Shown here in pieces: positions 1-6,179 of a stretch of 7,118 nt of DNA. Position 1 is the stretch's first letter, and each line of letters starts with the position of its first letter. Origin of the DNA: Phycisphaerae bacterium. Lineage in GTDB: Bacteria; Planctomycetota; Phycisphaerae; Phycisphaerales; SM1A02. The DNA lies in assembly GCA_018663565.1 (NCBI GenBank), contig JABJQE010000275.1, positions 1 to 7,118 of the forward strand. The letters are read 5' to 3'. The notes under the pieces are model-generated. The model was given only the letters and a program-made list of their open reading frames with translations. It was not told the origin of the DNA and made no database searches. A program made the translations under genes and the position numbers.

Positions 1-1135
1 CAAGGGGCAGGCGAACGATGCCTCGGGTTCCGGCGAGGTGGGCGAGATCACCGGACCCTTGCCAGGTTGGGATCGACACGGTGGAGGAGGTCGGTGTGTG
101 AGCGGGTCGGAGGAGGGTTCGATGCGGATTGCTCCGTACCGTTTCGGTCAATCGAACGGACCGCCACCGCGGGCCTGGAGTGAGTCCAACGAGTGCGCGA
201 ATGATCGGTGCGAGGAATATTGCCCCCGCAACAAGAGATGACACTGGGTTTCCAGGAAGGCACACGACGACGCAGTCCTGGAGTCGCCCGACTCGAATCG
301 GTTTGCCAGGCTTTATGGCGACGCCAGCAATACGCCAGTGGCAGCCCAGTTTTTCAAATGCATCAGGGAGAAAATCATGTTTGCCAGCACTGATGCCGCC
401 TGTTGTCACGATGACATCGGCGGAGTCGGCCGCATGCTCAAGTACGGCGGTTAGGGCATTCGGGTCATCGGCTAGATGATGGTGTTGATTGAGTTCGCCA
501 CCGGCCCGTTCCGCGAGCATACTGATCATTGGATGGTTCGAATTGCGTATTTGATGCGCTGCCGGTTCGATACCAGTTCCTACGACTTCGTCTCCGCTTG
601 TGAGCAGTGTGACCTGGGGTTTGGCACGAACTAAGAGCGACTCGCAGCCCGCCATGGCGGCAATGCCCACCTCCGCAGATGAGAGCAATTGTCCGGCGTT
701 GATGAGGATTTGCCCGTTGGCCGCGTCGGCAGCTTGGGGATGAATATTGCCCCCGCGTGGAGGCGCATCGGCAGTGATCGTCAATGGGTCGCTTCGGTCA
801 GTTAGTTCGTGTGGCACAACGGTATTACAACTCGGTGGCACTGGTGCGCCAGTGGCAATGCCGACGCAGTGTCCAGGGGACACATCAACCTGCATGGGAT
901 CGCCGGCTTGAATGTGGCCGCACACCGGCCTGCTCGTGGCCGCGTGATCGTGGTCATAGGCATACCCGTCCATCGCGGCGCGATTGAATGGGGGCAAGTC
1001 ACGGTCGGCGACCACATCGGCCGCGAGCACGCGTTCGGATGCGGCAGCGAGCGAGACAGTTTCGGTCCGGTCGATCGTCAGGACACCTTCAGTGGTGCGA
1101 TCGATCGCAGTATCCAAGTCAATGAGTGCGGCCAT
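1..1135 (-). CDS. moeA: Molybdopterin molybdenumtransferase MoeA (3' end cut by window edge)
   Basis: MoeA inserts molybdate into adenylylated molybdopterin, the last step of molybdenum cofactor synthesis in the cytoplasm. Reading from the ATG at 1135, I translated 378 codons without a stop to the left edge. The landmarks are in family order: FNRAAMDGYA (about residues 50-59), QAGDP (76-80), ATGAPVPP (94-101), GGNIHPQAAD (128-137), the MoCF-binding domain with LLTSGDEVV (177-185), IRNSNHPMISML (196-207), VTTGGISAGKHDF (243-255), AIKPGKPIRVG (273-283) and CLPGNPVSS (292-300). The C-terminal domain IV reaches WQGSGDLAHLAG (358-369), a block normally close to the end of the roughly 400-residue family, so only a few residues are missing. 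The start lies 18 bases after the stop of the [2Fe-2S] gene, with only a weak purine-rich ribosome site (GGTTGG). It appears to be the last visible gene of a four-gene minus-strand cluster. Confidence 0.95.
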   Translation of the reverse strand, partial: MAALIDLDTAIDRTTEGVLTIDRTETVSLAAASERVLAADVVADRDLPPFNRAAMDGYAYDHDHAATSRPVCGHIQAGDPMQVDVSPGHCVGIATGAPVPPSCNTVVPHELTDRSDPLTITADAPPRGGNIHPQAADAANGQILINAGQLLSSAEVGIAAMAGCESLLVRAKPQVTLLTSGDEVVGTGIEPAAHQIRNSNHPMISMLAERAGGELNQHHHLADDPNALTAVLEHAADSADVIVTTGGISAGKHDFLPDAFEKLGCHWRIAGVAIKPGKPIRVGRLQDCVVVCLPGNPVSSLVAGAIFLAPIIRALVGLTPGPRWRSVRLTETVRSNPHRTLLRPAHTPTSSTVSIPTWQGSGDLAHLAGTRGIVRLPL

Positions 1136-1153
1136 CACACCAACCTAACAGTT

Positions 1154-1417
1154 TCAATTCTCTTGATCCTTCTCAGAGGGCAATCGCAGCGGCACGCTCG
1201 TCTCTCGGGTGTCAAGGACCTCACGCAGATAGGGCTTGCACATGCCACAGCTTCCGCCGCATCCAAAGTGCTTTCGTATGTCTTCGAGCGTGGTGTGCTC
1301 ACGCTGGTCTGACCAGGCGAGGATCTCTTGAAAGGGCACCTCATGACACACGCACCGATTCACCATTGGCTTTGGGCGTGATCGGGCTGGGCGTGGGTCG
1401 TTGATCTGCTCAGACAT
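1154..1417 (-). CDS. BFD-like [2Fe-2S]-binding protein
   Basis: An 87-residue protein resembling bacterioferritin-associated ferredoxin (BFD-like [2Fe-2S] domain). The ligand pattern is visible: CVC at residues 22-24, then GCGGSCGMC at 52-60, giving C-x-C, 32 residues, C-x2-C, close to the classical BFD spacing. A fifth cysteine (C53) lies four residues before C57. The helix-forming segment TLEDIRKHFG between the two pairs also fits. An unstructured, basic N-terminal tail (about 18 residues) precedes the domain; a second ATG at 1366 (M18) would remove it, but neither start has a good ribosome site. The ATG at 1417 is preferred because it lies 5 bases after the stop of the pseudopilin gene, and moeA begins 18 bases downstream. 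The family transfers electrons or handles Fe-S clusters, in iron mobilisation or as a domain of nitrite/nitrate reductases. With moeA next door, a role in a molybdoenzyme pathway is possible, but this is inference. Confidence 0.85.
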   Translation of the reverse strand: MSEQINDPRPARSRPKPMVNRCVCHEVPFQEILAWSDQREHTTLEDIRKHFGCGGSCGMCKPYLREVLDTRETSVPLRLPSEKDQEN

Positions 1418-1422
1418 TGGCG

Positions 1423-2241
1423 TTACCGGGGATCATAGGCTCGCGCATCATCTGAGAGAAACCCATTGGCTGGCCAGCCCAGCGTGTCGCGAAGCCAGGC
1501 GGGGAGGTCGTTCCAGTGTTGACCTTTGAAGGCGTGGGACTTTTTGGAGACATGTCCGTCTACCCATCCGACGTTACTCGTGCCACCCGGGAACGATTGC
1601 CCGCCGGCGTACGCCGTGTCGTAACCGCCGCCGGTGTTGGCCGGCGATCGCATGAACTTATTGGTGCCGCCCAATCGGCCACCAGTTCCAAACAAGGCGG
1701 TGGTTCCACTTCGGTGGCACTGCGCATACCGCAGGTCGGTCAGCCCATCGAGGTTTGGTTTTTCGATAAGCAGGTCCCACGCGCCGAGCCCTTCGTCGCC
1801 GCTCCACGCCATACGAGCTTCGGCGGCAATGAAGGCCACGTTGTAGTTGTACCCCGTGGCGCGGTCGCCCTGCCACGCGGCATCCAGACCAATGGCTGTT
1901 GGGCAGCTGAGCACGCCGCTTGGCTCATTCATGTCGGTGTAGTTCCAGAGCGTGCCGGGCCGGACGCGATCACTCGCATCGCGATGCCAGTCCCATGCGC
2001 GAACATCCCCGCTCATGGCATCTGCATCTGATCCGTACAACACACCGGGCGGGAAGCGGCCGTCATTTTCAATCGCGTATTGAATGGCAGCTCTGCTCAT
2101 TTGCCGGAGATTGGTACGGCAGTGCGTTCGCTGCGTCGCTGCCGCCGCTCGATCCATCGCCGGTAGCGCAAGGCCCATCAAGATGCCAATGATGGCCACC
2201 GTGATGAGCACCTCAATCAGTGTGAATCCGCGTCTGTTCAC
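1423..2241 (-). CDS. Prepilin-type protein with N-terminal cleavage/methylation motif (type II secretion-like pseudopilin)
   Basis: A 272-residue protein beginning MNRRGFTLIEVLITVAI, a textbook type IV prepilin/pseudopilin signal: short basic leader, cleavage after G5, methylatable F6, and glutamate at position +5 (E10). A single hydrophobic helix spans about residues 8-27. The rest is a soluble domain resembling the large planctomycete family of prepilin-like proteins, with a CPT segment at 113-115 and a C-terminal GWVDGHV (225-231), similar to the H-x9-DG region except that the first histidine position is proline here. I chose the GTG at 2241 over the ATG at 2247. The GGAGG ribosome site (2253-2249) is 7 bases from the GTG but only 1 base from the ATG, and the GTG overlaps the upstream TGA as GTGA, implying translational coupling. 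Members are processed at the inner membrane by prepilin peptidase; the precise role of this one is unknown. Confidence 0.9.
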   Translation of the reverse strand: MNRRGFTLIEVLITVAIIGILMGLALPAMDRAAAATQRTHCRTNLRQMSRAAIQYAIENDGRFPPGVLYGSDADAMSGDVRAWDWHRDASDRVRPGTLWNYTDMNEPSGVLSCPTAIGLDAAWQGDRATGYNYNVAFIAAEARMAWSGDEGLGAWDLLIEKPNLDGLTDLRYAQCHRSGTTALFGTGGRLGGTNKFMRSPANTGGGYDTAYAGGQSFPGGTSNVGWVDGHVSKKSHAFKGQHWNDLPAWLRDTLGWPANGFLSDDARAYDPR

Positions 2242-3116
2242 TGCCATGCCTCCAAGATGACGAGCAGATCATTCACGTTGACAGTTCCGTCATGATTGAC
2301 ATCACCAGAGTGATGTGAGTCATCCCATCCGGCAATCACAATCAGGAGGTCGTCTACGCCTACGACGCTGTCGCCGCTGGGGTCGGTGTTGGGGCCGGCG
2401 TCGACGATGGCATCAATCTCAATGGCAAGAAAGGCGTCGGTTGGCACGGTGATTCGCACAAACTGCACGCTGCTCATTCCAAGTGCGCCGATGTCAATGC
2501 CCGTGCCGCCTGCGCTTCGGTCGTAGTGTGAAATCAGTTCTTCGTAGGTGATTCCGTTGATGTCCCCGAGGGTGAGTGATGGGTTCATTGGAATTGTGGG
2601 GTCCGTTGGCTGTGTGCCCTCAGCCGCGTCATACGGGCCAGCGTCTATCCAGCCCATCGTGGGCCAGAGTCCGTCGGCATCGGTCGCTGGCACTGTGATC
2701 CAGTTTACGCCGTCCAGGCTCAGTTCGATGAGACCGCCATCGCCGCCAAAGAGACCGCCGCAGACGCCTGTGGGAAAGGCCATGTCAATCAGTCCGGCGT
2801 TGCCAAATACGATCAGGTCTATTCCCCATAGGTTGCTCGGGTCGTCTTGGATTGGCTCGGCGAAGGACAGCGTGAGCGATCCACCAAGCCCGATCGAAAC
2901 TACCTCGCTGGGAGTCCATGCAGGCGAGTAGGGCGATACGACCAACGGCGTCGATGTGCCCTCGCCAGTACATCGCTCGGGCGGGCCAAGCGTGGCGAGC
3001 GGCTCGTCGTAGCCTGGTGATCCTCCTTGACCTGCGTCATAGGACACAAGGGTGTCCGCCCACGGCGTGCCGACTGACACAAGAGATGCAAGCCCCAATC
3101 CAATCAGTCCAGCCAT
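2238..3116 (-). CDS. Secreted protein with C-terminal dockerin-type calcium-binding repeats
   Basis: A 292-residue protein from the ATG at 3116. Residues 1-20 form a hydrophobic segment ending TPWA before DTLVSYDAGQ, read as a signal peptide, though without basic residues at its start. Residues 21-240 form one beta-rich, glycine- and aspartate-rich domain (VSIGLGGSLTLSF, IDLIVFGNAGLID, SLDGVNWITVP, GGTGIDIGALGM, FVRITVP, IEIDAIVDAG). It resembles uncharacterised secreted or cell-surface proteins of planctomycetes and other bacteria that often carry sorting tails. The end has two dockerin type I-like loops: DPSGDSVVGVDDLL (245-258), in which the usual glycine is replaced, and DVNHDGTVNVNDLL (272-285), which is intact. 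These bind calcium in the family; whether they meet a cohesin here is unknown. An alternative in-frame TTG at 3176 would add 20 residues with several arginines, but it has no ribosome site. The ATG has GGAAGG (3132-3127) 10 bases upstream. The stop overlaps the pseudopilin start. Confidence 0.87.
   Translation of the reverse strand: MAGLIGLGLASLVSVGTPWADTLVSYDAGQGGSPGYDEPLATLGPPERCTGEGTSTPLVVSPYSPAWTPSEVVSIGLGGSLTLSFAEPIQDDPSNLWGIDLIVFGNAGLIDMAFPTGVCGGLFGGDGGLIELSLDGVNWITVPATDADGLWPTMGWIDAGPYDAAEGTQPTDPTIPMNPSLTLGDINGITYEELISHYDRSAGGTGIDIGALGMSSVQFVRITVPTDAFLAIEIDAIVDAGPNTDPSGDSVVGVDDLLIVIAGWDDSHHSGDVNHDGTVNVNDLLVILEAWQ
2249..2253 (-). promoter_or_regulatory. Ribosome binding site GGAGG that decides the pseudopilin start
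   Basis: On the minus strand GGAGG lies inside the last codons of the upstream secreted-protein gene, 7 bases before the GTG at 2241 and only 1 base before the ATG at 2247. Normal Shine-Dalgarno spacing therefore supports the GTG start and the four-base GTGA overlap with the upstream stop. Confidence 0.75.
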
Positions 3117-3123
3117 GTCGACT

Positions 3124-3319
3124 GTGCCTTCCAAAAACGTTCCAGGTCGCGTGGAACGGCTCCGATTTCTGTCCAAGCGAGTGGGGGAGTGTGTTCAGCA
3201 GGAAGGCACGCCAAGAGCAATGGCGAGCAGACGCTGCCGACCCCATTCGCGAGGGTCCTGTGGCGAAACGTGCTACCGAGCAGGTTTTCCGGCTCCGGGG
3301 TCATCATCCTGCCTTCCTG
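3124..3319 (-). promoter_or_regulatory. Candidate structured mRNA leader with alternative pairing of the ribosome binding site
   Basis: In minus-strand reading, three complementary elements precede the secreted-protein gene. Element A is CAGGAAGGCA (3319-3310). Element B is GTGCCTTCCTG (3209-3199). Element C is GGAAGGCAC (3132-3124), which contains the likely Shine-Dalgarno of the ATG at 3116. A and B can form 10 perfect pairs; B and C can form 9 perfect pairs that would bury the ribosome site. A and C share eight identical bases and so compete for B. Between A and B lies a 5-bp hairpin (GACCC/GGGTC, 3239-3257). Between B and C lies a 7-bp hairpin followed by five U's. The layout is what is expected of an attenuator or switch, but I recognise no known riboswitch class, and no promoter start was identified to prove that A is transcribed. 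Confidence 0.35.
3133..3158 (-). terminator. Terminator-like hairpin in the leader, just before the ribosome site
   Basis: On the minus strand CGTTCCA, a 7-base loop and TGGAACG form a perfect 7-bp stem (3158-3138), followed directly by TTTTT (3137-3133) and then the GGAAGG ribosome site. This is the form of a modest Rho-independent terminator. Lying 17 bases upstream of the ATG at 3116, it could either end an upstream transcript or act as an attenuator of the gene cluster. It also argues that the TTG at 3176 is not the start, since the hairpin would then be inside the coding region. Confidence 0.45.
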
Positions 3320-3626
3320 TCCCCCCGAAACACGGGTGGCAGCGGCTCATTGTGGATGTCGGGGACAAGGTCCCAATCCCGTTACGGCGGCGCGTCCGCG
3401 GTGGTCTTTCACCACACTTCCCATGGCACCGATAGCGATGGCAAGGATACCACTCGAATCCCTATCACGGGGCCGATGGGGGCACTGTTTAGAATGCTCT
3501 TGCAATCACGCCCGATGATCGCTTGCCGCCCCTTCTCATGCCGACTATCCTCGTCGACTTCACCTTCTGTCCATGGGGCGAAAATGCGGCCATTCGGGCC
3601 GTCAGATGATCTTGGAGCCAGTATTT
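3320..3626. other. Divergent intergenic region without a convincing gene
   Basis: This is the remainder of the roughly 510-base gap between the two divergent starts (3116 minus, 3627 plus). Open frames across it on either strand have low-complexity, arginine/serine/proline-rich translations and overlap real genes, so I call none. It must hold the promoters of both directions. One plausible plus-strand promoter is listed separately; I found no good minus-strand promoter. Confidence 0.5.
3523..3551 (+). promoter_or_regulatory. Possible sigma-70-type promoter of the HEAT-like protein gene
   Basis: TTGCCG (3523-3528) and TATCCT (3546-3551) are separated by exactly 17 bases; each matches four of six bases of the classical -35 and -10 boxes. 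Transcription would begin near 3558 and leave an untranslated leader of roughly 70 bases before the ATG at 3627. Promoter consensus in planctomycetes is poorly defined and such matches arise by chance, so this is tentative. Confidence 0.28.
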
Positions 3627-5792
3627 ATGTTCACGCGTACTCGACTCGGTGCCGCCTTGCTTCTGCTCGGAATGACCCTGTGCCTCCCACAACCAGCAAT
3701 CGCTGCGGCCGATACGGCTCCCTCGGAGATGCTCGAAGACTTCGTGCACTACGCGTTGACCGCGCAGGTACCTCTGGCTGAAGCCAATGGTGAGGCGCTC
3801 CTGAACAGCGGCTTGAGCGATGAGGCCCTCGCCGAACTCGTTGACGAGAACCCTCGTATGCGAGATCGGCTGCCCGTGGCTTTGCGTTGGGCGCGGGAAG
3901 TGCCCGAACTCGAGACTATCGCGGCCAAGATTGAGTCACACGTTGAGCGTGGCCGCCTTGATCGTGCGCAAAACAATGACCGCATTCAAGAAGCCATCAC
4001 GATGCTCGGCGGTACACGCCGTGCAAGAACGCTCGCTCACGGGCGTTTGGTTGAGGCAGGCGAGTACGCCGTGCCGCCCATGTTGCGGGCATTGAATGAC
4101 CCTTCAACTCCAGCTGAGATTAGTCTCGGTGTGACCAATACCCTTCCGGCTCTCGGCCGTGAAGCCGTGTTGCCATTGGCAACTGCCTTGCCGCATGTTG
4201 ATGATCGGTATCAAGTGATCATTATCAATGCGTTGGCTGATATTGGATACCCCCATGCAGCCGCTGCACTCGTGCGGGTCTCCCGCGACGAAGAGGCAAC
4301 TGACGTTGTTGGATCTGCAGCTCGTCGCGCCATTCAGCGACTCGGATGGGACGATCCAGAGTCAATCAACCTTGCGGGCCTGCACGTTCAAATGGCCGAA
4401 GACTACTTGCGAGAAATGGAACACCTTCGCGCTCGTCCCACCCTGGTAGATGGCCAGAGCGGCGAAACCGAAGGCATGCAAAATATCTGGGCATGGGATC
4501 ATCACGGCGGGCTGGTCAGCCAGTACGTGCCCACGGATCTCTACTGGCCAGTCATGGCCATTCGCGAAGCGAATGAAGCTCGCCTCCTCAGCCCACACGA
4601 TTCAACGGCATTGGCAACCTTTGTCGCTGGAAATCTTCGTTTGGAGAACCGACTCGGCGAACGCGATGTGGTCCTGCCGGTTCCAGATCTTGAGCGAAGC
4701 CCAAGCTTCCACGCCACCGTCAATGGGCCAGCGGTCGCTCGCGACGTGCTACTCATGGCGATTGACCAGAACGACGCCGCAATGGCTCGCGATGCGTTGC
4801 ACGCCTTGTCGTTGACTGGTGGAGCATCAAGCCTTATCGGCGGTTCTGGCCGCGAAGCCATTACCGAGGCACTCGCCTACCCCGATCAGCGTGTTCGATA
4901 TGACGCCGCGTTGGTGGTGGCTCGGGCCATGCCAACCAAGGCATTTCCTGGTAGCGCTCGTGTGATTCCACTCCTTGGCTCGGCTGTGTACGGAGGCGCT
5001 GGCCGCCAGGCCATCGTGATTGGCGGATCACCACAAGCACGACTTGCTGCTGCGTCTCGCCTTGAGTCACTTGGCTATGACGTGTCAGCCGAGGGTGACA
5101 ACTGGGACGCAGTTGTCGCGAGCCGAGCTGCTGATGCCATGGATATCGCGTATGTCATGGGCGACACGAATAGTGGGCTGACCATTGTCGAAGCCCTTGT
5201 GAAGACTGATACGCCGGCCATTCTGGTCGTCCCTGACGACGAGTTGACCCACGCCCGCACCATGACGGCTGGTCTGCCAGGCGTTGGTGTCCTGCGGGCA
5301 TCCGCATCTGACGATGCTTTCACCCATAGCGTGACATCACTTGGCGTTGCCTCTCCAATGGACGATTCCGATCGGCGCTTCTATACAGCTGAAGCGGTTG
5401 CCGCGCTGCGTGACTTAGCCATGGCCCGCCCAGCCGGACTTGATGTGAATGAAGCCAAGGCTCAGCTTGAGCGAACAGTCGAATCCACTTCGGGTCCTGC
5501 TCAGTTGCAAGTGGCCGAGGTGCTCGCATTGATTAACGACGGCGCTGCCCAGCAGTCCCTGATCGATGCGGCGCTCGCAAGCACAGATGAATGGCAACAG
5601 GTATCGCTCTTGGATCTTGCGGCGGCCTCTGTTCGTCGATTTGGCGACCGAGTCTCCTCACGACAAGTTGCAGACCTTCGTAAGTTCATCACTGCAGCTC
5701 GCGGAGACACAGCCGACGCGGCAGCGCGTCTGTACGGTGCGATGAACCGCGGTGCGGGTGTACCCGCCACCGCAGCAGCGAGCGGTTCCTGA
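3627..5792 (+). CDS. Exported HEAT-like repeat protein with a degenerate receiver-like domain
   Basis: A 721-residue protein. The ATG at 3627 is chosen because it has GGAG (3614-3617) 9 bases upstream and starts a clean signal peptide: basic MFTRTR, a leucine-rich core, and AIAAAD near residues 25-29 as cleavage region. Earlier in-frame starts (3573) would put 18 non-signal residues in front. Residues about 140-245 are alpha-helical pairs of HEAT-like type (VPPMLRALNDP, AVLPLATALP, VIIINALADIG, AAALVRVSRDEEA). A middle part (250-450) is helical with conserved-looking WAWDHHGG and TDLYWPVMAI. Residues about 458-567 have the strand/helix order of a response-regulator receiver (QAIVIGGSP, LGYDV, DIAYVMGDTNSG, TPAILVV, GVGVLRASA) but lack the acidic pair and phosphoacceptor aspartate. 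The C-terminus is again helical. It probably works as a periplasmic scaffold; no enzyme motif is seen. The tRNA gene starts 23 bases after the stop. Confidence 0.88.
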   Translation: MFTRTRLGAALLLLGMTLCLPQPAIAAADTAPSEMLEDFVHYALTAQVPLAEANGEALLNSGLSDEALAELVDENPRMRDRLPVALRWAREVPELETIAAKIESHVERGRLDRAQNNDRIQEAITMLGGTRRARTLAHGRLVEAGEYAVPPMLRALNDPSTPAEISLGVTNTLPALGREAVLPLATALPHVDDRYQVIIINALADIGYPHAAAALVRVSRDEEATDVVGSAARRAIQRLGWDDPESINLAGLHVQMAEDYLREMEHLRARPTLVDGQSGETEGMQNIWAWDHHGGLVSQYVPTDLYWPVMAIREANEARLLSPHDSTALATFVAGNLRLENRLGERDVVLPVPDLERSPSFHATVNGPAVARDVLLMAIDQNDAAMARDALHALSLTGGASSLIGGSGREAITEALAYPDQRVRYDAALVVARAMPTKAFPGSARVIPLLGSAVYGGAGRQAIVIGGSPQARLAAASRLESLGYDVSAEGDNWDAVVASRAADAMDIAYVMGDTNSGLTIVEALVKTDTPAILVVPDDELTHARTMTAGLPGVGVLRASASDDAFTHSVTSLGVASPMDDSDRRFYTAEAVAALRDLAMARPAGLDVNEAKAQLERTVESTSGPAQLQVAEVLALINDGAAQQSLIDAALASTDEWQQVSLLDLAAASVRRFGDRVSSRQVADLRKFITAARGDTADAAARLYGAMNRGAGVPATAAASGS

Positions 5793-5815
5793 GCCTGTAT
5801 CCTGCCCTACATCAC

Positions 5816-5888
5816 GCCACCCTAGCTCAGTTGGCAGAGCGGAGCTTTCGTAAAGCTCAGGTCAGCGGTTCGAGTCCGCTGGGTGGCT
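5816..5888 (+). tRNA. trnT: tRNA-Thr (anticodon CGT)
   Basis: A complete 73-base cloverleaf. The acceptor stem GCCACCC/GGGTGGC (5816-5822 with 5881-5887) pairs perfectly. The D arm GCTC/GAGC (5825-5840) has the GG of the D loop. The anticodon stem GAGCT/AGCTC (5842-5858) has loop TTCGTAA, so the anticodon is CGT at 5849-5851, reading threonine codon ACG. A five-base variable loop precedes the T arm AGCGG-TTCGAGT-CCGCT (5864-5880). The discriminator base is T and no CCA is encoded. A TATCCT at 5798-5803 could be its -10 box, but no -35 box is evident, so co-transcription with the HEAT-like gene is also possible. Confidence 0.98.
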
Positions 5889-5895
5889 CTTTCGC

Positions 5896-5925
5896 ACGAC
5901 GCCGCGCTTGCTTGCGCGGCGTTGT
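5896..5925 (+). terminator. Probable intrinsic terminator after tRNA-Thr
   Basis: Nine perfect GC-rich pairs, ACGCCGCGC (5899-5907) with GCGCGGCGT (5914-5922), close a 6-base loop TTGCTT. Three outer pairs including one G-T extend the stem to 12. The following TGTCTTT is only moderately U-rich. Placed 7 bases after the tRNA end, it would stop transcription of the tRNA and of any read-through from the HEAT-like gene. Confidence 0.7.
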
Positions 5926-6113
5926 CTTTGGTGGCTGAATCACAATCACTTACGCCGGGAAACGTCAGTGGCTCGTCGCTCTGATTGCGTGCGGCACGCT
6001 GCGGCGGGTTGCGCCCGTTGGCGTGGCTATTGTCGTGGCTACTGGCGGGGTCGCAGAATGGCGAATCGGTTGTTCCGGTGGCTAATTCAGACGCAATGCA
6101 CGCCAATCTAAAG
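5926..6113. other. Intergenic segment with no supported gene
   Basis: Between the tRNA terminator and the first repeat copy I see no gene. A TTG at 5985 is in frame with the protease gene, but the added 65 residues run through the repeat and show no family similarity. A short frame reading QWLVALIACGTL has a lipobox-like look but lacks a start codon. The promoter of the protease gene should lie here or within the repeat; no clear -35/-10 pair was found. Confidence 0.45.
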
Positions 6114-6155
6114 AACAACATCCCCGTGAATACGGGGGTGCTGTGGGGTGGTGGG
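6114..6155 (+). repeat. Direct repeat, copy 1 (hairpin plus G-rich tail), upstream of the protease gene
   Basis: This 42-base segment matches 7063-7104 at 40 of 42 positions, differing only at 6121 (T versus C) and 6136 (G versus A). It holds a 9-bp stem (6119-6127 with 6132-6140, one T-G wobble) around a GAAT loop, then a G-rich tail with runs at 6134-6138, 6145-6148, 6150-6151 and 6153-6157. Weaker similarity with small gaps continues to about 6171. It ends 24 bases before the protease ATG, so it would be in the leader of that mRNA. Confidence 0.85.
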
Positions 6156-6179
6156 GGTTCGTTGAGTAGGATACTGTCG

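Noticed and set aside
217..756. AATATTGCCCCCGC occurring at 217-230 and 743-756
   Set aside because: Both copies are inside moeA coding sequence, in unrelated parts of the protein, with no extended similarity; chance is sufficient.
809..1312. A 167-codon plus-strand open frame opposite moeA
   Set aside because: It is the antisense shadow of moeA and of the [2Fe-2S] gene, both of which have clear family motifs on the minus strand.
2918..3781. A 287-codon plus-strand open frame across the divergent intergenic region
   Set aside because: It overlaps the 5' parts of two well-supported genes. Its translation is rich in R, S and P with no domain, so it reads as a chance open frame in GC-rich DNA.
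5942..6091. Short frame with lipobox-like QWLVALIACGTL followed by a stop
   Set aside because: It begins after a TGA with no ATG, GTG or TTG before the hydrophobic part, and is under 50 codons. It could be a gene remnant, but nothing supports that.
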